Origin: Betaproteobacteria bacterium
GTDB lineage: Bacteria; Pseudomonadota; Gammaproteobacteria; Burkholderiales; Rhodocyclaceae
DNA: 64,000 nt
Reading direction: 5' to 3'
Assembly: GCA_016868295.1 (NCBI GenBank)
Contig: VGHJ01000007.1
Location: 1-64,000, forward strand
Shown in pieces: positions 41,227 through 49,154 of this stretch. The position numbers and the translations under genes were made by a program. The notes under the pieces are model-generated. The model saw only the letters and a list, made by a program, of their open reading frames with translations, was not told the DNA's origin and searched no databases. Position 1 is the stretch's first letter; each line of letters starts with the position of its first letter.

Positions 41227-42843
41227 TCAGCCTTTGCGGGCGGCGACGATGCGCACGATGCCATGGCCGATCACGCCGAGCAGGGTGAGCAACGCCATGA
41301 TCCAGCCGGCCTTGTCGACCAGCGGATGGGCGTCGCGGCCGGGCAGGTAGACGCCCTCGATGCCTTCCAGGCGGCCATTCTTCATGTGGCACTCGGCGCA
41401 GCCGACGGCCTTGTCCTTCGGCGCCACCATGTGGGTGGTCGGCCAGTACATCTCGGTCTCGACGAAGTCGACCTTGCCGGAGAAGGGCGCGCCGGAGGTG
41501 CGCATGCCGGTCTCGATGGCCTTTTCCCAGTTCAGGTTCTTCCAGAAGCCGGTGTCGTCGTTGCCGGCCGTGTGCGGCGTCACCAGCGTGTTGTGCACCG
41601 GATCGTAGGGCTGCTTGCCGCGCATGATCTTCATCGGCCAGATGAGCGACTTGCCGTCGGTCGGGCTGCCGCCGATGCGGTTGATCTGCGTCGGCCCACC
41701 GTTACCCTGGCCCTTCACGATCTTGTCGCCGAGCAGCGTGTAGGTGATCTCGCCGTTGAACCAGCGGTATTCCGGCTTGACGTTCTCGCCGATCACGAAG
41801 TCGCCCTTGTGCGAGGCGTAGATGTCGTGGCCCTTCTTGTCCTTGACGGTGAACTGCTTGCCGTCCTTCAGCTTGCCGGCGGTGGACCAGTCCCACACCA
41901 TCTTGGTCGGCACGCCGCCGCGCGCGAAGGTCGGGATGTGGCAGGTCTGGCAGGCCACCTTGTTGGCGTGGTGGTTGAGGCGGGCCGATTCCTTCGCCTC
42001 CTTGTGCGGCGCGTTGCCGTGGCAGGCGACGCAGGTGGCCGGATTGCGCTTCTTCTCGTCCTTGCCGCGGATGTGCGCGCCGCCCTTGTCGAGCGCCGTC
42101 GGCGTGTAGCGGCTGCCCGGCACGTCGTGGCTGGAGGCCTTGTGGCAGGTGCCGCAGGTGAAGTCGAGTCCCTCGGCATCCATGTGCACGTCCACGTCCG
42201 CCGTCGGCGCCGCCAGCGAGGTGTCCATGTCGCCGTGCTTGACGCCGTCGCCGCCGCCGCCGCGGAAGTGGCAGGCGCCGCAGGTGTCGCGGCTGGTCTT
42301 GCCGATCTTCTGCGCGACCTTGGCGAGGTCGACCGGCTTGATCATCTTGCCCGAGCCGGGCGGCAGCTCGATCGGCGCGCCCACCACCGGGTTGCCGGCG
42401 AGGCCGGGCGGCTTCTGGTAGAGGCCGGTCGTGTCGTGGCAGACCAGGCAGTCGACGTTCTCTTCCCTGGCGAAGTCGAAGCTGGCGTCCTTCCAGCCGT
42501 AGCCGACGTGGCAGGCGGTGCAGGCAGCGTAGTTCGAGGGGATCGAGATGCAGAAGTTGTTGAGCACGTTCTTCTTGCCGAGCCGCTGCTTGTTCTCGGG
42601 ATTCATGAACTCCCAGGTCCAGTGCTTGGTGCGATGCACCTGACGGGCGGCTTCGGTGTGGCAGGAGAGACAGGCCTTGGTGACCTCGGGACCGGACTTG
42701 AACGGGCCGTTCAGTTCCTTGAACTTGGTGTGGTCGGCCGTGGTGTTCAGCTTGACCGGCGGCGGGTCGCTGGCCAAGGCGGAGGCGGATGCGAACAGCG
42801 CGAGCCAGCCGGCCATCGCAACGCCAATCGAAGTACGTAACAT
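41227..42843 (-). CDS. Octaheme c-type cytochrome, tetrathionate reductase (OTR) family
   Basis: Eight CxxCH motifs (CLSCH, CTACH, CLVCH, CGACH, CGTCH, CVACH, CQTCH, CAECH); signal peptide and C-terminal TM anchor. Confidence 0.88.
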   Translation of the reverse strand: MLRTSIGVAMAGWLALFASASALASDPPPVKLNTTADHTKFKELNGPFKSGPEVTKACLSCHTEAARQVHRTKHWTWEFMNPENKQRLGKKNVLNNFCISIPSNYAACTACHVGYGWKDASFDFAREENVDCLVCHDTTGLYQKPPGLAGNPVVGAPIELPPGSGKMIKPVDLAKVAQKIGKTSRDTCGACHFRGGGGDGVKHGDMDTSLAAPTADVDVHMDAEGLDFTCGTCHKASSHDVPGSRYTPTALDKGGAHIRGKDEKKRNPATCVACHGNAPHKEAKESARLNHHANKVACQTCHIPTFARGGVPTKMVWDWSTAGKLKDGKQFTVKDKKGHDIYASHKGDFVIGENVKPEYRWFNGEITYTLLGDKIVKGQGNGGPTQINRIGGSPTDGKSLIWPMKIMRGKQPYDPVHNTLVTPHTAGNDDTGFWKNLNWEKAIETGMRTSGAPFSGKVDFVETEMYWPTTHMVAPKDKAVGCAECHMKNGRLEGIEGVYLPGRDAHPLVDKAGWIMALLTLLGVIGHGIVRIVAARKG

Positions 42844-43054
42844 GATCATTCTCCCTGGCGATAGGTGGAGAGGAGTCTAGGCGTTTGTAAATCGATCCGT
42901 GTTGACCCTTCTCAATGAAAGAATAGAATATTTGTAGATAATTAAGTAACGATATTGTGATTAATTTTGTGCATCGCCGAATGCATCGCATTGATCCACG
43001 CCGCATGACGCCGATGCTATGTTTCGATCAAATCTCTTTTGGAAAGGGAGCATC

Positions 43055-43441
43055 ATGAAACTCAAGACCGCATTGCCGCTGCTGGCCGCCACCGCGCTGT
43101 TCGCCTCCGCCGCCCAAGCCTACGATGCCGACTGGAAACGCGGCCGCGTCTACTACCGCAGCGTGTGCACCTCCTGCCACGTCGCCTCGCCCGTCGGCCA
43201 GATCAATCCGAGCAGCAGGACCAAGGCCGAATGGGCGGCCTACATGCAGGCCGACAAGCACGGCAAGGGCAAGGAGACCGTCAGGCAATACGTCAGCAAG
43301 CAGTACCGCGCCAGCATCAAGTCGGGCAACAAGGCCGCCGAGAAATTCGCCGACGTGCCCGACCAGGAGCTGTTCGAGGACGTCAAGGTCTTCCTCATGC
43401 GCGGCGCCAAGGACGGCGAGAGCCCGGCCAGCTGCAGCTGA
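43055..43441 (+). CDS. Periplasmic monoheme c-type cytochrome
   Basis: Signal peptide MKLKTALPLLAATALFASAAQA; single CTSCH. Confidence 0.75.
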   Translation: MKLKTALPLLAATALFASAAQAYDADWKRGRVYYRSVCTSCHVASPVGQINPSSRTKAEWAAYMQADKHGKGKETVRQYVSKQYRASIKSGNKAAEKFADVPDQELFEDVKVFLMRGAKDGESPASCS

Positions 43442-43547
43442 TCGCCCGCGCGGCCCGCCAGGGCGGCGCAGTCAACAACATGGAGCCGCGTGAGCGGCGA
43501 ACGACCGTCACCCCCTTCCCCGGAAGGGGGACGGGGGGAAGGGGATC
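43441..43547 (-). repeat. Multi-hairpin repeat element (copy B)
   Basis: Reverse complement CTTCCCCCCGTCCCCCTTCCGGGGAAGGGGGTGACGGTCGTTCGCCGCTCACGCGGCTCCATGTTGTTGACTG aligns with 8559-8666. Confidence 0.7.
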
Positions 43548-43549
43548 CA

Positions 43550-44788
43550 ATGAGTGAAGGAAGCGGCTGGCTGGCCGGCTTCAAGGCCGACTACGACAGG
43601 CTCTTCGTCGAGGAATGGTCGCCCTACGTCGGCGCCATCCTGCTGATGCTGGTGATCGTCGCCCTGATGATCAACGGCCTGTTCTGGGGCGTCTTCGGCG
43701 GCGTGCGCCACTGGGGCGATGCCTTCAACCACCTGATCGGCCTCGCCCCGCTCATCGGCGTGCCCAAGGTGGAGGAAGGCTTCCTCACCCACCGCATGTC
43801 GCTGATGAACATCATGCTGCTGCTGGGCGCCTTCAGCGCGGCGCTGATGTCGCGGCAGTTCCTCGTCAACCGCCCGCCGAAGCTCGAACTCGTCTGGGCC
43901 GCGCTGGGCGGCACGCTGATGGGCATCGGCGCCTCGCTCGCCGGCGGTTGCACCACCGGCGGCTTCTTCAACCCGGTGCTGCATTCCTCGCCGGCCGGCT
44001 GGATGATGTGGGCGGGGCTGCTCGCCGGCGCCGTGATCGGCCTCAAGCTGCTGCTGTGGACGCTCGACCACATCGAGTGGGGCACGCAGGCGCCGCCGAC
44101 GCTGGAGACGCCGCCCGCCCTGCTCAAGGCCTATCCCTTCATCGGCCTGGCCATCGTCGTCGGCGTGCTCGTGTGGACCGCCGGCTGGTACGGCTCGCCC
44201 GACACGGTGCTGGTCTCGCGCGCCGTCATCGTGCTGCTCGGCTTCTGCATCGGCTTCGTCATGCACCGCTCGCGCCTGTGCTTCGCGCGCGCCTTCCGCG
44301 AGCCGTTCATGACCGCCGAGGGCGACATGACCAAGGCGCTGATCCTGGCGCTGGCCATCGGCATCCCCGTCGCCGCCTTCCTCTTCCAGAAAAAGGTGAT
44401 CGATCCCTACATCGCCATCCCGCCGACCTTCTGGATCGGCTCGCTTCTCGGCGGCCTCGTCTTCGGCATCGGCATGGTGTTTGCCGGCGGCTGCGCCTCC
44501 GGCTCGCTCTGGCGCATGGGCGAGGGCCACGTCAAGCTGTGGGTGGCGATGTTCTTCTTCGCCTGGATGGGCTCGACCGCCAGCGCCCTGCTGAAGAAGG
44601 CCGGCCTCACTTCCATCGACGAGGAGAACGTCGAGACCTTCGAGATCACCGCCGTCGGCTACCAGGCCTACTGGCCGGACCTGCTGCCCGGCTGGGGCTG
44701 GACGCTGCTCGTCGGCGGCGCGCTGCTGGCCCTCTGGTACGCCTTCGTGCGCTACAACGAATCGACCGAGAAATTCACCGTGCTTTGA
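43550..44788 (+). CDS. YeeE/YedE family transporter (thiosulfate uptake-like)
   Basis: IGASLAGGCTTGGFFNPVLHSS and VFGIGMVFAGGCASGSLWRMGEG. Confidence 0.9.
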   Translation: MSEGSGWLAGFKADYDRLFVEEWSPYVGAILLMLVIVALMINGLFWGVFGGVRHWGDAFNHLIGLAPLIGVPKVEEGFLTHRMSLMNIMLLLGAFSAALMSRQFLVNRPPKLELVWAALGGTLMGIGASLAGGCTTGGFFNPVLHSSPAGWMMWAGLLAGAVIGLKLLLWTLDHIEWGTQAPPTLETPPALLKAYPFIGLAIVVGVLVWTAGWYGSPDTVLVSRAVIVLLGFCIGFVMHRSRLCFARAFREPFMTAEGDMTKALILALAIGIPVAAFLFQKKVIDPYIAIPPTFWIGSLLGGLVFGIGMVFAGGCASGSLWRMGEGHVKLWVAMFFFAWMGSTASALLKKAGLTSIDEENVETFEITAVGYQAYWPDLLPGWGWTLLVGGALLALWYAFVRYNESTEKFTVL

Positions 44789-44810
44789 CAACCACTACGA
44801 GGAGACCACC

Positions 44811-45584
44811 ATGATCAGCAAGCTCAAGCTGTTTGCCCTCGCCACTGCCGTCGCACTGGCCGCCGGCTGCGCCCAGTCGCCGTCGACACCGGCCGGCGCC
44901 CAGTCCGCCGAATCGGCGGAGGGCCTGGTCCGCTACAGGAACGTCGTCGATTACGCCTACGTGAAGAAGCACGCCGCGCTGCCGCGCGACGAAAAGGCCG
45001 CACTCGTCGTCGACTCGCGTCCCGCCGCGCGCCGCTACGACATCGGCCACATCTCTGGCGCCATCAACATACCCGACACGAACTTCGACAAGCTGGCGCC
45101 CAGCATGCTGCCCGCCGACAAGAAGGCCGAGATCATCTTCTACTGCCAGGGGCCGACCTGCGACCTGTCGGCGAAATCGGCGCTGAAGGCCGAGAAGCTC
45201 GGCTACACCAACATCAAGGTCTATGAGGGCGGCATCCCCGACTGGGAGGCCAAGGGCGAACCCCTGTCCGTCAGCACGGCCTTCATGCAGAAGATCATCG
45301 CCGAGAAGGCCGACATCGTGCTGATCGACTCGCGGCCCGCCCGCCGCGTCCAGAACGAGGGCACCATCCCCGGCGCCATCAACATTTCCGACAGCAGCTT
45401 CGACAAGGAAGTCGGCAAGCTGCCGCAGGACAAGCAGAAGGAGATCATCTTCTTCTGCCAGGGCTTCGCCTGCGATCTGTCCGACAAGTCGGCGAAGAAG
45501 GCGATGGCCCTCGGCTACAAGAAGGTCCGCACCTATGCCGCCGGCCATCCGGCCTGGAAGGCCGCCGCCGAAGGCAAGAAATAA
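44811..45584 (+). CDS. Lipoprotein with two rhodanese domains
   Basis: Lipobox LAAGC; two rhodanese repeats with FYCQGPTCDLS and FFCQGFACDLS. Confidence 0.85.
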   Translation: MISKLKLFALATAVALAAGCAQSPSTPAGAQSAESAEGLVRYRNVVDYAYVKKHAALPRDEKAALVVDSRPAARRYDIGHISGAINIPDTNFDKLAPSMLPADKKAEIIFYCQGPTCDLSAKSALKAEKLGYTNIKVYEGGIPDWEAKGEPLSVSTAFMQKIIAEKADIVLIDSRPARRVQNEGTIPGAINISDSSFDKEVGKLPQDKQKEIIFFCQGFACDLSDKSAKKAMALGYKKVRTYAAGHPAWKAAAEGKK

Positions 45585-45639
45585 ACCGCACTCGGGAATG
45601 GCGGCCTACGCCATTCCCGAAACCTATGGAGATCGGAAC

Positions 45640-46062
45640 ATGACCCGCACGTTTCTGAAAACCGTTCTATGCGCCGCCGCGCTGGCGTTCGCCCCGCTCG
45701 CCCCGGCCGCCGACATCGCCATCGAGCAAGGCAAGGAAAAGGGCAGCATCACCGTCGCCTCCTTCGAGCGCATCCTCAAGGAAAATCCCTCGCAGATCGT
45801 CGTCATCGACGTGCGCGACGAGAAGGAAGTGAAGAAGGGCACCTTCCCCGGCGCCCTCAACATCCCGGTCGGCGACATCGAGAAGAAGCTCGGCGAACTG
45901 CCGAAGGACAAGCCGATCGTGTTCACCTGCTCGACCGGCGCCCGCTCCGGCGAGGCCTACGACACCGTCAAGATGCTCGGCGGCAGCAGCGGCATCACCG
46001 CCTACTTCCTCGACGCCGACGTGACCTTCGCCGACGGCAAGTACAGCATCAAGCCGCGCTGA
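45640..46062 (+). CDS. Periplasmic single-domain rhodanese
   Basis: Signal peptide; VIDVRDEKEVKKGTFPGALNIPVGDIEKK; FTCSTGARSGEAYDTV. Confidence 0.85.
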   Translation: MTRTFLKTVLCAAALAFAPLAPAADIAIEQGKEKGSITVASFERILKENPSQIVVIDVRDEKEVKKGTFPGALNIPVGDIEKKLGELPKDKPIVFTCSTGARSGEAYDTVKMLGGSSGITAYFLDADVTFADGKYSIKPR

Positions 46063-46210
46063 GCGGCCGTCTTCCCTTCCTCCTCCGACCGCCGGCGCCG
46101 GCAGAAGTCAGCGCCGGCGGCACGGCGGCGGATACCCGTCAGCCGTCGTGACGGTCGGATCAACCCGTGGTACTGTCGGACACCATTCGAATCGAAGATC
46201 CCCGCCGGCC

Positions 46211-47293
46211 ATGACCATACACGGCAAACCGATCCAGGAACGCATCGACTGGCTGTTCGACCTCGCCGACCGCCACGGCGCCGACTACCGCAACCCGGAG
46301 GCCTGGCTGGCGCGCGAGCGCTACCTCGCCGAGCACCCGACCGCCATCGCCGTGCTCAAGTGCATGGACGGGCGCGTGAACATCCCGGTGGTCACCAACA
46401 CGCCGGTCGGCATCCTGATGCCCTTCCGCAACCTCGGCGGCATGTTCGACCTCGGCTGGCCGCACCTCGGCGAGGTGCTCGCCAGCTTTGTTTCGCGAAT
46501 GGTGCATACCGGCCGCCGCGTGCTGTTCCTCATCACCTACCATTTCTCGAAGGGCGACCCGCAGCGCGGCTGCGCCGGCTTCCGCTACGACACGGAGGCC
46601 GCCATCGCCCACACCCTGCAGATCCGCCGCCAGGTCGAGCACATCTTCGGCGCCGCCCACGGCACCGTGTACCCGCTCGTCTGCGGACTCGAGACCGACG
46701 AGGACGCGCTGATCGTGCACGGCAGCGACGGCCGCCGGCTCGACCTGTCGACGCTGGACGCCGGGGGCCGCGCGGCGCTGGAGGGCGAACTCGCCGCGCT
46801 GCTGCCCGACATGCCGGCGCAGATGCGCGCCGACCTGCTGCCCCTGCTGCAGGGCAACCTCGTGCGCATCGACACGGTGCGCGCCCAGATCGCGCGGCGC
46901 GAGCGCGCGCTCGACATCGAGCACCGCGAGTGGATGATCTGCCTCGGCCGCGGCTTCGATTTCCTGCACACGCCCAACGTCGCGCTGATCATCGGCCCCT
47001 ACAGCCCCAATCTCGACGAGCCGATCCGCATGGCCGCCGGCATCATCGAGGCGAACATGCGGGCCGGCCGCGTGCCCGACGACGGCTTTCTGCTGCTCGC
47101 CTCGGTGCCCTACGACGAGATCGGCGTCGACCGCGCCCGCGCCGAGCTGAAGAGCCGCTTCCTCTCGCGCTTCGCCGCCGAGGTCGTCGGCCGTGAATAT
47201 CCCGCCCTTGCCGGGCGGATGTTCGCGCGCACCGCGGTGCTCGACTGGCGCTCGCGCCGGCTCGAGCGGCTCACCGACGACGAATCGCACTGA
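46211..47293 (+). CDS. CsoSCA-like (carboxysome shell carbonic anhydrase domain) protein
   Basis: LKCMDGRVNIP (beta-CA-like C-x-D-x-R), ITYHFSKGDPQRGCAGF (H-x9-C putative Zn ligands). Confidence 0.65.
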   Translation: MTIHGKPIQERIDWLFDLADRHGADYRNPEAWLARERYLAEHPTAIAVLKCMDGRVNIPVVTNTPVGILMPFRNLGGMFDLGWPHLGEVLASFVSRMVHTGRRVLFLITYHFSKGDPQRGCAGFRYDTEAAIAHTLQIRRQVEHIFGAAHGTVYPLVCGLETDEDALIVHGSDGRRLDLSTLDAGGRAALEGELAALLPDMPAQMRADLLPLLQGNLVRIDTVRAQIARRERALDIEHREWMICLGRGFDFLHTPNVALIIGPYSPNLDEPIRMAAGIIEANMRAGRVPDDGFLLLASVPYDEIGVDRARAELKSRFLSRFAAEVVGREYPALAGRMFARTAVLDWRSRRLERLTDDESH

Positions 47294-47308
47294 CCAGGGA
47301 AAAACCGC

Positions 47309-49045
47309 ATGCGCCTAACTGCCCTCAAGCTGTCCGGTCTGATCCACGGTTTGCGCTTCGACAACCTGCGCGGCGACCTCTTCGGCGGCATCACGGCGGC
47401 TGTGGTGGCGCTGCCGCTGTCGCTGGCCTTCGGCGTCGCCTCCGGCGCCGGGCCGGTGGCGGGCCTCTACGGCGCCATCTGCGTCGGCTTCTTCGCGGCG
47501 CTGTTCGGCGGCACGCCGGCGCAGGTCTCGGGCCCCACCGGACCGATGACGGTCGTCATGGCCGCCATCTTCATGCAATACACGTCGCTCTTCCCGGACG
47601 ACCCCGGCAAGGGGGCGGTGCTCGCCTTCACGGTGGTGATGCTGGGCGGCGGCTTCCAGATCCTCTTCGGCCTGCTCAGGCTGGGCAAGTACATCAACCT
47701 CGTGCCGGCGCCGGTGATCTCCGGCTTCATGACCGGCATCGGCGTCATCATCATCCTGCTTCAGCTGGCGCCGCTGCTCGGCCAGCCCGTCGCCGCCGGC
47801 CCCCTGGAGGCGTCGCGCGCCCTGCCGCAGGTCTTCGCCAACGTCGTGCCCGGCGCCGCCCTCCTCGGCGGCTTCACGCTGCTGCTGGTCTACCTCTGGC
47901 CGAAGCGGCTGAACCGCATCCTGCCGGCGCCGCTGCTGGCGCTGCTGGCGGGCAGCCTCGGCCTCTATGTGGTTTCCGGCGGCGTCATCGTCTCGCGCGA
48001 AGTCGACGGCAGGACACTCCACTTCCTCGGCCAGGCCAGCATCCTCGGCGACATCCCCGGCGGCCTGCCGTCGGTCGTCTTTCCCGACATCGACCTGGCG
48101 CTGGCCGCCGACATGATCAAATCGGCCCTGATGCTGGCCGTGCTGGGTTCCATCGATTCCCTGCTCACCTCGCTGGTGGCCGACAACATCACGCGCACCT
48201 ACCACGAGTCCGACCGCGAGCTGGTTGGCCAGGGCATCGGCAACGCCGTTTCCGGCCTGTTCGGCGGCCTGCCCGGCGCCGGCGCCACCATGCGCACCGT
48301 GGTGAACGTGCGCGCGGGCGGGCTGACGCCGATCTCCGGCATGACGCACGCCGTCGGCCTGCTGGCCGTGGCCCTCGGCGCGGGCGCGCTCGCCAGGTAT
48401 GTCCCCCACGCCGTGCTGGCCGGCATTCTCGTCAAGGTCGGCACCGACATCATCGACTGGGACTACCTGAAGCGCATGCGCCTCATCTCGATCGCCGGAT
48501 CGGCGATGATGCTGACGGTGTTCTTCCTCACCGTTTTCGTGGACCTGATCACCGCCGTGGCGGTGGGCATGATCATGGCCAGCCTGGTGCTCATGAAACG
48601 CATCACCGACATGCAGCTGGCCAGCATCACCGCCATCACCGAGCCGCACGAGGAGGCGCCCCTTTCCCCCGAGGAGCGGGAGCTGCTGGCCGCGGCGGGC
48701 GGCCGGGTCCTGCTCTACCACATGGGTGGGCCGATGAGCTTCGGCGCCGCCAAGGACATGGTGCGGCGGCTGGCCGCCTTCGACCAGTACGATGCCCTCG
48801 TGCTCGACCTCTCGGACGTGCCCAGCATCGACTACACCACCACGCGCAGCATCGAGGACATGATCCAGCGCGCCCAGGGCAGCGGGCGCGCGGTCTTCCT
48901 CACCGGCGAGCCGCCGCAGGTCATGGACATGCTGGAGAAGCACGGCGTGCTCGCGCAACTGGCCGAGGGCGGCCACCTGCCCACCCGCCGCGAGGGGCTG
49001 GCCGCTGCGGTGCGCGGCCTGGCGCCGGTGCGCCAACAAACATAG
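47309..49045 (+). CDS. SulP family anion transporter with STAS domain (first copy)
   Basis: GITAAVVALPLSLAFGVASGAGPVAGLYGAI; C-terminal STAS VLDLSDVPSIDYTTTRSIEDMI. Confidence 0.9.
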   Translation: MRLTALKLSGLIHGLRFDNLRGDLFGGITAAVVALPLSLAFGVASGAGPVAGLYGAICVGFFAALFGGTPAQVSGPTGPMTVVMAAIFMQYTSLFPDDPGKGAVLAFTVVMLGGGFQILFGLLRLGKYINLVPAPVISGFMTGIGVIIILLQLAPLLGQPVAAGPLEASRALPQVFANVVPGAALLGGFTLLLVYLWPKRLNRILPAPLLALLAGSLGLYVVSGGVIVSREVDGRTLHFLGQASILGDIPGGLPSVVFPDIDLALAADMIKSALMLAVLGSIDSLLTSLVADNITRTYHESDRELVGQGIGNAVSGLFGGLPGAGATMRTVVNVRAGGLTPISGMTHAVGLLAVALGAGALARYVPHAVLAGILVKVGTDIIDWDYLKRMRLISIAGSAMMLTVFFLTVFVDLITAVAVGMIMASLVLMKRITDMQLASITAITEPHEEAPLSPEERELLAAAGGRVLLYHMGGPMSFGAAKDMVRRLAAFDQYDALVLDLSDVPSIDYTTTRSIEDMIQRAQGSGRAVFLTGEPPQVMDMLEKHGVLAQLAEGGHLPTRREGLAAAVRGLAPVRQQT

Positions 49046-49154
49046 ACCTCCGTAATGCGCGCATAACCCCGTTCTACCCAGCGACGAGACGGCCGGGGAT
49101 AGAATTACGCTTTGCTCGTGCACGGCGCGAGCCGCGTCGCTCCCGAAACGATCC

